This document shows positions 31,501 to 45,100 of a DNA stretch of 64,000 nt, piece by piece (the first letter of the stretch is position 1; every line of letters starts with the position of its first letter). Origin of the DNA: Microglena sp. YARC (taxonomy: Eukaryota > Chlorophyta > Chlorophyceae > Chlamydomonadales > Chlamydomonadaceae). Both the position numbers and the translations under genes were made by a program. The notes under the pieces are model-generated. The model was not told the origin of the DNA and made no database searches. It saw only the letters and a program-made list of their open reading frames with translations. Where the stretch lies: contig CM039462.1 of assembly GCA_022414725.1 (NCBI GenBank), positions 181,018,990 to 181,082,989 of the forward strand. Direction: 5' to 3'.

Positions 31501-32797
31501 ACACACTCAACACACTCAACACACTCAACAAACTCAACACACTCAACGCACTCAACACACTCAACACACTCAACACACTCAACAAACTCAACACACTCAA
31601 CACACTCAACACACTCAAAGCACTCAAAGCACTCAACACACTCAACACACTCAAAGCACTCAACACACTCAACACACTCAACACACTCAACACACTCAAC
31701 ACACTCACATACTCAACACACTCACATACTCAACACACTCAACATGCTAAACATACTAAACGTACTAAACGCTCTCATGCCACAGCTGGCTGATCCTGAG
31801 GATGCTTGCTCAGAGTTCATCACTATTAACTTTCACACTTAACACACTCAACACACTCAACACACTCAACACACTCAAAGCACTCAACGTACTAAACACT
31901 CTATCGCCACAGCTGGCTGATCCTGAGGATGCTTGCTCAGAGTTCACCTTCCAAGACTTCAACACTACTTGGATAGCGCTGGTCACAAGGGAGCAGAGGG
32001 ATCCGACGTCTTTCAATTGCACTTTTGATTTGAAGGCAAGTTGGGGTGAAAGTCAATAGGGGGGCCATGCCACCTATGATGATGGTGCTGGTGGTGTGTG
32101 TCGGGGTTGGGAGGGGATAGGTGGGTGGGGTGGTGGTGGCAGTGGTCTTAGTGGGTGGTGGGGTGGGTGGGTGGGTGGGGTGGGGGGGTGGGGTGGGGTG
32201 GGGGGGGGCTTAATACAAGAAAGCAGATGGATGCGACGTCTTTCAATTGCACTTATGATTTTAAAGCAAGTTTGGGGTGGTACTGGTGGTGTGTGTCTGG
32301 GTTAGGGGGGGGGGGATAGGTGGGTGGGGTGGTGGTGGCATTAGTGGTAGTGGGGGTGGGGGCTCACTCAAGAAAGCTGAGGGATGCAACGTCATTTAAT
32401 TGCACTTTTGATTTGAAGGCAAGTTGGGGTGAAAGTCGATAGGGGGGTCACGCTACCTATGATGATGGTGTTGGTGGGTGGTGTTGGTGGGGTGTGTCGG
32501 GGTTGGGGTGGGACAGGTGGGTGGGGTGGTGGTGGCAGTGGTGGCAGTGGGGGATAGCACTGGTCACAAGGGAGCAGAGGGATGCAACGACATTCAATTG
32601 CACTTCTGATCTGAAGGCAAGCTGTGGTGAAAGTCAAGAGGGGGGCCATGCTACCAATGATGATGGTGTGGGTGGTGTTGGGGGTGTTTGGGCAGTGGGG
32701 GTGGAGGTTGTGGTGATGGTGGTGATGGTGATGATGATGACAACGACAACTACATTGGTGATGTTGATGATGATGATGACAATGACAACGACATAAG

Positions 32798-32830
<33 letters not shown>

Positions 32831-33985
32831 CAACAACGATAACTATATTGATGATGATGATGACATACAATCTCAGCTTTCGAGGATTGCTTCTTGTTTT
32901 CTTTGTTAAGACAGTACTAAGCAGGTTAGCATGGTCCAGTTCCCCAATCTGACAGTCAACTGAATCAACTGAATAATCCACACGCACCGCCCATTCAAGT
33001 CAACATGGCCCACCATTGCTTTTACGATGTTTTCCCCCTTTTGTTTGCTAAGACATTGCTAAGCAGGTTAGCATGGTCCAGTACTTCAACCTGACAGTCC
33101 AGTGCCTAAAACTGAACAATCCACACGTACCACCCATTTAGGTCGGCATAGCCCACCATTGCTTTTACGATGTTTCCCCCTTTTGTTTGCTAAGACAGAA
33201 CTAAGCAGGTTAGCATGGTCCAGTGCCTCAACCTGACAGTCAACTGAATCATCCACACAACCGCCTAACCAGGTCAGCATGGCCCACCATTGCGTTTACA
33301 ATGTTTCCCCCTTTTGTTTGCTAAAACTGTACTAAGCAGGTTGGCATAGTCCAGTGCCTCAAACTGAAGGATCCACACGCACCACCCATTTAAGTCAGCA
33401 TGGCCCATCCCTGCTTTTACGATGTTTTCCCCCTTTTCTTTGCTAAAACGGTACTAAGCAGGTTAGCATGGTCCAGTGTCTCAAACTGGACGATCCACAC
33501 TTATCGTCCATTCAGGTCAGGATGGCCCACCATTGCTTTTACGATGTTTCCCCCCTTTTCTTTGCTAAGCAGGTACTAAACAGCTTAGCATGGTCCGGTG
33601 CCTCAACCTGAACAATCCACACATTCCCATTCAGATCAGCATGGCCCTCCACTGCTTTTACGATGTTTCTCCCTTTTCTATGCTAAAACGGTACTAAGCA
33701 GGTTAGCATGGTCCAGTGTCTCATACTGGACGATCCACACATTCCCATTCAGGTCAGGATGGCCCAGTCAGCTGGAGCATCAGCAGTTATTGTGTATGAC
33801 AACGTCTTCGAAGGCCTTGTCATCATGGCCAAGCCACCTGTAAGTAGTGCATGATCTACCCCCCCCCCCCCCCCCCCCTCACACACACACACACAATGAT
33901 AACAATTGTTACATGAACTGCATTGGTGGTTGGCCCCAGTGCAAGCAAGCAGGCTTGTAAGCTGTGCATTATTGGTTTTTAATTG

Positions 33986-34016
<31 letters not shown>

Positions 34017-36138
34017 GAATAATAATTGTTACATGAACTGCGTTGGTGGTTGGGCACAGTGCAAGCAAACAGGCTTGTAAGTAGCGCATGATTGGTTTTT
34101 AATTCAATATTTGTTAATCAAAATACCAGACTACCATACGGCACTCCACTGGCAGATCCAGACCTTGAATCAGCTGTGCAGTTGTATGTATGTGTTGGTG
34201 TTTTGCGAGGGATATTTTTTTCAAATAAAAAAGAGGAAATCTTATTCCTTTTTATTTTATTCCTCCGTATTTTCCTCCCAAAACAGGATCCTTATTCTGA
34301 TTTGGGTCAATTTTAGTCAATTTCGGTAAAAGAAAACCTGTTTTATTTTTAGGTTTCTTATTCCGGCAATTTCGGCCAAAACGGGGTCTCGTATTCCGAT
34401 TGGAATGTATTCCGGAAAAAAATATCCCTGTGTTTTGCCCCAGTGCAAGCAAACAGGCTGCCCCCCTCAACCTCACGTCTTGTAATAAGGCGCACCATTT
34501 TTTCATGTATTTTATTGGTTATTCCAGTGATATACAATGGTCTAGTGGTAGACCAGATTGCTTGAGGAAGAAGAGTCGGGGGTTCGACTCCCCCTTCGGT
34601 CGCTCTTGACGTTGCAGGTCGTCGTCAACCGCGATGGTAGCTTGTCCAGTTGAGGTAGGAGACCACTCCCCACCCGCGTACGACATGCTCCCTTAACACC
34701 ACGCCCCACCAGGCGTTATCATTACTTTTTTTATTGGTTATTCGCATTATTGCTTTGGAATTATTTTAGTTATTCAGTATTGGTTTATTATTCAAATTTG
34801 CATCACTTGTTCATTTGTATAATCATGGTTCGTTTTTGTTTTTTATTATCAGCATGTTGCCCAGGTTTTTTATTTTCGGCTTCCCTGAGCAGCTTCTGGG
34901 CAGCTCCCCGAGCCAGCAAGTTTACTACACCCAAATATTTCAGCAGACCTGGACAGCAGATTGTGTCAGCTTCAAGGTGCACTAGATTGTGACAGGCCTG
35001 GATGAATTGCTAGTCAGGGGAGCTGACTAGAAGCTGTTGCCCATAACAGAAAATAAAAGCTATGGTTTTACCACCGTGGTCGCCAATCTTCTGTGTCGCC
35101 GAGATGATAACACCCGTCCTATTTTTTGCGGAGCCCCCTCTTCAAGGGGGCGGGAGCCCCCAGGGTTACCCATTTGTCCGTCTGTCCGTACGACCGACCG
35201 ACCGACCAAAAATTGAAGCCTGACATGCCAGCCAACTAACTGGCTTCAGTCAGCTCCAGTCCGTTGCCACCTTTCGTTCCGTTGCCAACACACTCAGCCA
35301 ACTTTCCGCGTCGCTTGCGACGCTGCATCTGACTTGTTTGCGAATCGTGTCATGAATACCTAGAATCATTATCACTGTAGCACGAACTCAGGGCCCCTGT
35401 CGGTTAAACGATTGTTGGGGGCTCAGTTCATCAGTGCTTTTTCTTTTTAAGCCCGTCCTATACGGTTGGGCAAGTCCCTTTAGCCTATTTGGCCTACCCC
35501 TGGACTGTAACATACATACACATAAATACCTAGAATCATGGCAAACTTATCTTATGCTGTTTTCTTGCCACACGATGACTACGTACCCTACAATCGCATG
35601 CTGATTTAACTTGCAGGCGAACGGTCACCTTGAATGGTGAAATGTGCAAAAAGTTCCCATTGCCCCCCCCCCCCCCCCCCCCCCCAGAATTTGTTTTCCC
35701 CTAATATATTGCACTCGTAATATGAGACCCCGTTTTTGCCAAAATTGTCGTAATATGAAAGTGTGGCAGCTTCAAGGTCCAGTAGATTGTGTTGGGCTTG
35801 GATGAATAGCCAGTAAGGGGAGCTGACTAGGAGCTGTTGCTCGAAGCGAGAATGAAAACCTATGGTGTTGCCACCGTGGTCGCCAATCTTCTGTGTCGAG
35901 TGGAGTGGAGTGGCTGTGGCTGGAGTGGAGTGGCTGTGTCGCCAAGGCGATAACACCAGACCTATTGTTTTGCGAATCGTGTTCATGAATACCGGTACCT
36001 AGAATCATGGCAAACTTACCTGTTGCTATTTTCTTGCTACACTATGACTATGTACCCTACAATCGCATGCTGATTTTACATGCAGGCGTACTGTCACCTT
36101 GAATGGTGAAATATGCAAAACGTGCCCCCCCCTCCCCC

Positions 36139-36169
<31 letters not shown>

Positions 36170-39100
36170 ACACACAGATTTTTATATATGAATATATTTA
36201 ATATATATTCCCCCGTAATATATTTATATGTTGCAATCGTTATATGAGACCCCGTTTTGGCCCAAGAGTATCGTAATATGAGTTTGTATCAGCTTCAAGG
36301 TCCAGTAGATTGTGTTGGGCTTAGATGAATAGCCAGTCAGGGGAGCTGACTAGGAGCTGTTGCTCGAAGCGGGGGAAAAACCTATGGTGTTGCCACCGTG
36401 GTGGCCAATCTTCTGTGTCGAGTGGAGTGGAGTGGCTGTGGCTGGAGTGGAGTGGAGTGGAGTGGCTGTGTCGCCAAGGCGATAACACCAGACCTATTGT
36501 TTTGCGAATCGTGTCATGAATACCGGTACTTAGTCATGGCAAACTTACCTGGTGCTGTTTTCTTGCTAAGCTATGACTACGTACCCTACAATGGCTTGCT
36601 GATTTAACTTGGAGGCGAACGGTCACCTTGAATGGTGAAATGTGCAAAACAAATCCCATTGCCCGCTCCCCCCCACCCACTCACCCCCGCCAGAGATGTT
36701 TTCCACGTAATATATTGCAATCGTGATACGAGGCCCCGTTTTTGCCCAAATTGTCGTAATATGAGACCCAATTTGAGATCCCAGCTCTCAGACCCAAGAG
36801 CTACCCAGAACCCAAATCGACACGACTCCCCTCCCTCAATCCCTCATCAAGTCTTCTCAGGGCCCCCTAGATGGGCAACGCTATACTACGCCATACACGA
36901 AGGGGTCCGCCCCCCAGCCTTGCTGACGTCAACGATATCGTTATAGGCGTAGTATAGCGGTGCCCTTTTGCCACCTGGCCTCACACCCACCTCAAACCCC
37001 TCCTTACACCTGATTAGAGATAGGCAATATGATATAATATGATATCATGTCATCATAAGATATCATATAATGCCGGCAGTATAACTAGGCCAACGTTACC
37101 ATTTATATACAATATTATATGATGCAATTTGTATGATATCATATGATATCATACTCGCCTTTGGTCAACATCATATGATATGCCGACCCCTACACCTGAT
37201 ACTGTACCATCTGCCCCCTCCCCCCCCCCCCCCCCCCCCCCCCACCTCAATTCTTCATCAAGTCTTCTTGGGCCACCTAGATCCTTTCATCCCGTCAACC
37301 TTTGTTGCAATGGGCTCCAGTCTCACGGCCTTCCAACCCGGTCCGTCTGTAATCAATTGCTTAATTTCACACCCCACCACCACCACATCCCCCCCAACCC
37401 AACCTAACCCAACCCAACCCAACCCAACATCCCCTATCCACCCAGCCATCCAGCTTCCAACCAGCTTCCTGACTTGATCTAACACCTGCCTCCTTAAATT
37501 CTGCTCTCAGGGCCGCCCAGATCCCTTGATTCCGTCGGTTTTTGTCACTATGGGCTCCGGTCTTGTCCTGAAGAGGATGCTGGTCGTATACGATGTTATC
37601 CTGTTGGTCATCATACCGGTAAGACCTACCTACAATTCCACTACTACTACCACTACAAGTGTTGTATAGAAATATATCAACTCCTGTATTGTTAATCAAA
37701 CCGGACGCCAGTCTTCGTCACACTGGGTCCTGGTCTTGTTCTGAAGAGGATGCTGGTTGTTTACGATGTTATCCTGTTGGTCATCATACCAGTAAGGCCT
37801 GCCTACAATTCCATTACTACTACCACTACAAGTAATGCATAGGACAACATAAACTCCTGTCTTGTGAATCATACCGGACGCCGGTCTTGGTCACACTGGG
37901 CTCCGGTCTTTCCTGAAGAGGATGCTGGTCGTTTACGATGTTATCCTGTTGGTCATCATATATTATATTGCCTTTCTCATTTAATCCTTCTCACTGTTGA
38001 CAACTGGCATAAAGTGGGTATTAAGTTGGTATAAATTCTGATGAGTGCCCTCCTTGCCCTTCTCATTTCATTCCTAATCACATGTTGGCAACTGGTATTG
38101 AGTGGGTGTCTATGCTGGTGAGTGCCCTCCTTGCCAGTCTCATTTTCATCCTTCTCACTGTAGACAACTGGCATAAGTGGGTATCAAGTTGGTATCAATG
38201 CTGATGAGTGCCCTCCTCGCCTTTCTCATTGCATTCCTAATCACATGTAGGCAACTGGTATTGAGTGGGTGTCTATGCTGATGAGTGCCCTCCTTGCCAG
38301 TCTCATTTTCATCATTCTCACTGTAGACAACTGGCATAAGTGGGTATCAAGTTGGTATCAATGCTGATGAGTGCCCTCCTTGCCCTTCTCATTGCATCCC
38401 TTATCACATGTTGGCAACTGGTATTGAGTGGGTATCAACGCTGATGAGTGCCCTCCTTGTCTTCCTCAGTTTATTCCTTTTCAAGTGTAGGCAACCGTCA
38501 TCAAGTGGGTTCCAAGTTGGCATATGTGGTGATAAGTGCGCTCCCTGCCTTTCTCATTTCATTCCCTTTAAAATTATAATTATTGTTGTTTTTCATTTAG
38601 TTACATTCTTTTTAAGTTATCATTTTTGTTTTTTTCATTTAGTCACATTCCTTTTAATATGTAAAATAGTGTCCTCCTCGCCATCCTCAATTCATTCCGT
38701 TTTCTTCTTCTTTCTCCTTTTAATTTCATTTCTTTACAATATTTAAACTAACGAGTGATCTCCTTGCCTTCTTATTTTCATTCCTTTTTTAATTTAGAAT
38801 TATTGCCATTTTTCATTTAGTTCAATTCCCTTTATTATGTCAAATAACGAAGAGTGTCCTCCCCGCCCTCCTCCTTTCATTCCTTTTTCTTCTCCTTTCT
38901 TCTTTTAATTTTTTCCTTTTCAATATTTAAAATGATGAGTGATCTCCTTGCCTTCTTCATTTCATTCCTTTTCACATCAAGGCCACTGGCATCAAGTGGT
39001 TATCAATGCTGATGAGTGCCCTCTTGCCTTTCTCATTTCTCTCCTGTTCACATTTAGGCCACTGGCATCGAGTGGGTTTCTATGGTGATGAGTGCCCTCT

Positions 39101-42100
39101 TGCCTTTCTCATTTCATTCCTGTTCACATGTAGGCCACTGGCATCGAGTGGGTTTCTATGGTGATGAGTGCCCTACTCGCTCTCCTTGCCTTCCTGTTGA
39201 TCATGCTCACAATGTATGGTGAGTAATTGTGATCATGCTGGCACTGTACGGTTAGTATCCTAAACACGCTGCCCTTGACTAGACTCTCATGCACACACTC
39301 AAACAAACATTGCTTTTGCCTATCCTTACCTAGACACTCATACACATACTGCGCAGACCTTAACTCATGCACACTCATACTCACCTTACCCTTGCACATA
39401 CATACCTAGACACTCAAGCACATACTGCACTTGGCAAAATACTTACACAAACTGACACACATTTCCTTTGCCTATTCTTACCTAGACACTCATACAGACG
39501 CTGTTCATACACACTTGGCAAAATAATTACACACATACACACATTTATAGGGTTAGGCCGGGGGGTATAGTGGCTTTGCACTATTAGCGTACGAGCGCTA
39601 ACTAGCGCTAAAATAAATCCCGGAAAATTAGCGCTAGGTGAAGGTGAAGAGAAGAAAAATAGGACGTCGTCGTGGCTGGTCGGCGTGACTGGAAACGCAA
39701 CGCGACGGTCTTACATAATGAGGGTACGAGCACCAGGTCCCCCAGGCTCAGCCAGGCTGGCAGGAACAGTGCGTCAACAGTGACACGTGGCAGTACAGGT
39801 GATCTCCTGTCCTCAGCGAGTGTCGTAGTATAAGCCCCTGAATTGATCGTTCATTAATGTTCGCATTGCGTCGTTCAGTTATCATCATTCGCGAATGGTA
39901 ACCGCAACCGTTTACAATCCGCCCAAGTCTTCTTTCGTGAAAAACGGCAAATAGACGCTCATGAGTGCGCAGCTGACGCCTAACCAGCTTTTTTCACGAC
40001 TGAATGGCGTGAAGGGCAAGTGGAAGAAGATATTGCGACCTCAGATACAAGGTTCTACAGATGGGCTGGACGCGGATGGGGTCGCGGTGTAGTGTGTCGT
40101 CTATTGCACGAAGTGCACTCGGGTTTTCAGCCCTGCCAACCCCATCGTATTGTAGGATGCATTCGGACGCGACCAAAATACTGAGGACAAGAAGAAGGCA
40201 CTTGCAGCACTGAATGAGCTGCTGCATGTTGAAAGTGATGATGAGGATTTGGTGTGGGTGGAAAATGTGGCATTGAGGAGTAGCCCACGCATTGCCAAAC
40301 AGCGCATTGCCAAACAGCGCAGTCAATGCCACCACAAGCAGGGGGGGGGGGGGGGAGTCAATGTGTGAGTGTGTATGAGTAAGTGTGTGTCTACATCTCA
40401 ATGTGTGAGTGTGTATGAGTGAGTGTGTGTCTACAAATCAATGTGTGAGTGTGTGTGTGTCTACATATCAATGTGTGAGTGTGTATGAGTGAGTGTGTGT
40501 CTACATATCAATGTGTGAGTGTGTATGAGTGAGTGTGTGTCTACAAATCAATGTGTAAGTGTGTGACTGTCTACATATCAATGTGTGAGTGTGTATGAGT
40601 GTGTGTGTGTCTACATATCAATGTGTGAGTTTGTATGAGTGTGTGTGTGTCTACATATCAATGTATGAGTGTGTGTGTCTACATATCAATTTGTGGGTGT
40701 GTATGAGTGTGTGTGTGTCTACATATCAAAACATTTCCTTTGCATATCCCTACCTAGACACTCATGCACATACTGCATTGGGAAAAATACTTATACAAAC
40801 TCATACACATATTTCCTATCCTTACGTAGACACTCATACACATGCTGCACTTGGCAAGATACTTGCACACACGCATACACACATTTCCTTTGTGTATTCT
40901 TGCCTAGACACTCATACACATACTGCGCTGACCTCCACTCTTATGCACACTCATACTCACCTTACCCTTGCACATACATACCTAGACACTTATGCACACA
41001 CTGCACTTGGCAAAATACTTACACACACATACACACATTTCCTTTGCCTATCCTTACCTAGACACTCATGCGCACACTAACATTGCCTAAGCAGCAGTGA
41101 CAGCCACTCCCATGAATGCCCTGAACTATTCCATAAACACCAGCAACACTCACGTACACACTCACATACACACATGAACCTTGCCTACCCTTGTCTAAAC
41201 ACTCATGCACACACTACCCTTGCATAAGCAGCTCTGGCAGCCGTTCCAATGCATGCCCTGATCTATGCCATGTATGTAAGTATGTATATAACAGTCCAGG
41301 GGTAGGCCAAATACGCTTAAGGGACTTGCCTAACCGTGGCAGGAAGGGCTAAAAAGAAAGGGCGTGCCCTAAAAACTAACACACTTACGTACACACTCAC
41401 ACACACTCACACTCGCATACACCCTGCCCTTGCCCAAACAGCCAATATATATATATATTATATACCCTCCAATCGCCGCCATGTGTACCTGGGGTGTGCT
41501 CATCAACCGCACCGCTCCCGCTGGTGATTCCCCCACCAGCCCTCACCACCAACACGCACACACACTCATGCTCACACGGCACTTGCCTATCCTTGCCTAG
41601 ACACTCACATACACACACACTGCAATTTCCCATGCAGCCCTTACAGCCCCTCCCATCGCCGCCATGCGCAACTGGGGTGTGCTCATCAACCGCACCGCTC
41701 CTGCTGGTGATTCCCCCAACAGCCATCAAGGACCCCAGGGGCTGCCAGAGGCTGCATTGCTGGCGCTTCCCTGGCTCATCTTTGAGAAACCAGTGCCACG
41801 CAGCACTGTGGCGAGGGGCTCCCTTGAGGAGGGTGGGGTACACAAAGGCGAAGCTGTGAGGGAGACAGGGAACCTGTCAAGCAGCTCAAGCGACTGTGGC
41901 TGTGTCCCGCCTGCTAGGGGTGTGCATGCTGGAGAGACGAAACGGACTTGTGCTATTTGCCTGGTAGGTGTCATCACATCTCACCAGAACTCAACACATC
42001 CACAGGCTGGGCATGCACACACCCTTCTGTGGGTCAGTGTTTTAACACAATGCTCAAATGCCCCCCCCCCCTACTCCCTCATACAGCCCCCCATAGAAAA

Positions 42101-45100
42101 CAGGCTTAGTCAACAGAAAACTACATGGCCACAAAGCCTCATAAACTGTAGGTCAGACAAGGAACCTGTCAAGCAGCTAAAATTAGTGTCGTCATCACAT
42201 GTCACCCCACCTCATAGAGCAGGCTTAGCCACAGACATGCAAGCCCACAAAGTCACACAAGCTATAGGTTGGACAAGGAACCTTCCAAGCATTCATCATT
42301 GCATGTCACCCCACCTCATAGAACAGGCTTAGCCACAGAAGCTGCAAGGCCACAAAGCTACACAAGCTATAGTTCAGGCAAGGAACCTGTCAAGCAGCTA
42401 AAGCTGGTGTCGTCATCGCATGTCACCCCACCTCATAGAACAGGCTTAGCCACAGAAGCTGCAAGCCCACAAAGCCACACAAGCTATAGTTCAGGCAAGG
42501 AACCTATCAAGCAGCTAAAGCTGGTGTCGTCATCGCATGTCACCCCATCTCATAGAACAGGCTTAGCCACAGAAGCTGCAAGGCCTCAAAGCCACACAAG
42601 CTATAGTTCAGGCAAGGAACCTGTCAAGCAGCTCAAGCGACTGTGGCTGTGTCCCGCCTGCTAGGGGTGTGCATGCTGGAGAGACCAAGGGGTCTTGTGC
42701 TATTTGGCTGGTAGGTGTCATGATCACACTTCAATAATACTACTATCCTCCTCCTCATCGTCCTCATTCTCACCACTAATCACGCCCCCCCCCCCTCATG
42801 TCCCTGTCAGGAATCCTATGAAGCTGGTCAGAAGCTGCGTATTCTACCCTGCTACCACCGCTTCCACATGGATTGCGTTGACCATTGGCTGGGCTCGCAT
42901 CGCTTGTGCCCAGTGTGCAAGTGGGATGCCGCAGAGCCTAAAGTGGCTCACTGGCCTGCTGGTGCTGTTCCACAGCAGCAGGAGGAGTCCAGTGCAGTTG
43001 GTGGTCTGTTCAGCAGGTAACGGTGGAGGATGGTGGGGGGGATGGGGGTGCGGGGGGGATGGTGCTGGTGCTGTGATACAGCAGCAAGAGGAGTCCCGTG
43101 CAGTGGGTGGTCTGTTGAGCAGGTACAATGGAGGATGATGGTAAGGGGTCGGAGGAGGTATGGGGGGTAGCTGGTCAGGGTGGGCTAACCAGCATGTACA
43201 GTGGAATGAGCTTGGGGGGAGATAGGACAGCCGGTTAAAGGTTTGTGTGTGGGGGGTGTGGGGGTGGGGGGGGGGGCTGTGACACAGCTGCAGGAGGAGT
43301 TCCATGCAAGGGCAGTGGGTGATCTGTTGAGCAGGTACGCTGGAGGATGGGGGGGGGCAAGGGGAAGGTAGGACAGCTGAGAAAAGGTAGGAGGACGAGA
43401 GGGTGAGGGCAAGGGTGGGGGCTGGTGCTGTGACTCAGCAGCAGGAGGAGCCCCACGCAGGGGCAGGGGGTGAGATATTGATCAGGTAAGGGGGGGAGGT
43501 AGGACAGCTAGTAAGGGGTAGGAGGACGAGATGGTGAGGGGCAAGGGTGGGGCTGGTACAGTTTACTCAGCAGCAGGAGGATCCCCACGCAGGGGCAGGG
43601 GGTGAGCTATTACATTATAGGGTTATATTATTAGGGGCAGGAGGTGAGCTATATTATTGATCTGGTAAGGGGGTGAGGTAGGGGGCGGGGAGGTAGGACA
43701 GCTAGTAAGGGGTAGGAGGACGAGAGGGTGGGGGCAAGGGGAGGTTGCTGGAGCTGTGACTCAGCAGGAAGAGGAGCCCCATGCAAGGGCAGGGGCTGAG
43801 CTAGTGAGCAGGTACGGTGGAGGATCGTGGTTGTGGGGTGGTTGTGTGTGTCGGGGGGTGCTGGTGCTGTGACACAGCAGCAAGAGGAATCCCGTGCTGT
43901 GGGTGGTCTGTTGAGCAGGTACGGTGGAGGATGGTGGAGTGTGGGGTGGGTGGGGGAGTGGGGGGGTGCTGGTGCTGTGACACAGCAGCAAGAGGGAATC
44001 CCGTGCAGTGGGTGGTCTGTTGAGCAGGTACGGTGGAGGATGGTTAGTGGTGTGTGTGTGTGGGGGGGGGGGTTGGGGTACGGGGGGGGATGGTGCTGGT
44101 GCTGTGATACAAGCGCAGCAAAGAGGAGTCCGTACCGTGCACGTGGGTGGTCTGTGAAGCAGGTACGGTGGGGGGAGGATGGGGGGGGGGGGGGGGGGGT
44201 AGCTGGTCAAGGTGGGCTATTCAGCAATGGACAGTGGCATGAGGTTGGCGGGAGGTAGGATAGCCAGTAAATGTGTGTTTTGGGGCTGTGTGGGTGTGGA
44301 GTGGTGGTGGAGGTGGGTGGCGGGGTAAGCTGGTCAAGGTGGGGCTATTCAGCATGTACAGTGACATGAGATTTGGCGGAGGTAAGATTGCCAGTAATAT
44401 TGTGGGTGGGTGGAGGTGGGGGGGGGGGGGGGGGGGGGGGGGCTGTGACACAGTAGCAGGAGTCCGTGGAGTGGCGGTGGGTGAGCTATGCAGCAGTTAA
44501 GGGGGAAGGAGGTGGGAGTGGCTTGCACATATGCTGCGTTATGCATATGCTTCGTATCATCTGCCTCAGATTTTGGGTAATGTCAAGTGCGCCTACTCTT
44601 TTGTAGGAGTGGCAAAGCCATTCAAACTGAATCCGCGGTGTCGCTGGTTAGTGTCGGGCGACCCACATCCTGGGTGAAATACCTTTCACAACTTAAAAAA
44701 AATGCACACATCTGCTAGCCGGTACGCAGGGGGGATTACGTACAGTGTGCAAATGATCTATACTGTCTGCAGACTGGTGGAGTTGTAAGTGTTTATATAG
44801 TAAAACCATGTATGTATGTTATGTATTTTTCAAATCCAGAGGGTAGGTTACTTAATAAGGTGTGTCACCCCTAACCCCTTTAGGGTAAACCCATAATCCT
44901 TTAGTGTAACCACCCTAACCCCTTTAGGGTAACCCCTAAACCCATTTAGGGAACCCCTAACCTCATTAGGGTTACCACAAAAATGCGATCACCCCAGGGG
45001 GGGTGATAGATTATTTGACATAAGGAACTTGCGCAACTCAAATAATCAGGATAATTTTAGCTATCCAGAACGGCTTTAACAAAGCACTATCAGATCTGGT

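Noticed and set aside
30402..31708. Long open frames of HTQHTQ, HSTHST and VLSVLSVLS type on both strands
   Set aside because: They are translations of a 9-bp satellite, which is open in every frame because its unit is a multiple of three; only the short exon-edge copies inside are meaningful.
30295..31900. Possible CRISPR array (regular short repeats)
   Set aside because: Units are contiguous with no unique spacers, and the genome is eukaryotic; it is a satellite.
34536..34605. Functional tRNA gene
   Set aside because: A- and B-boxes are good, but the acceptor and anticodon stems do not pair.
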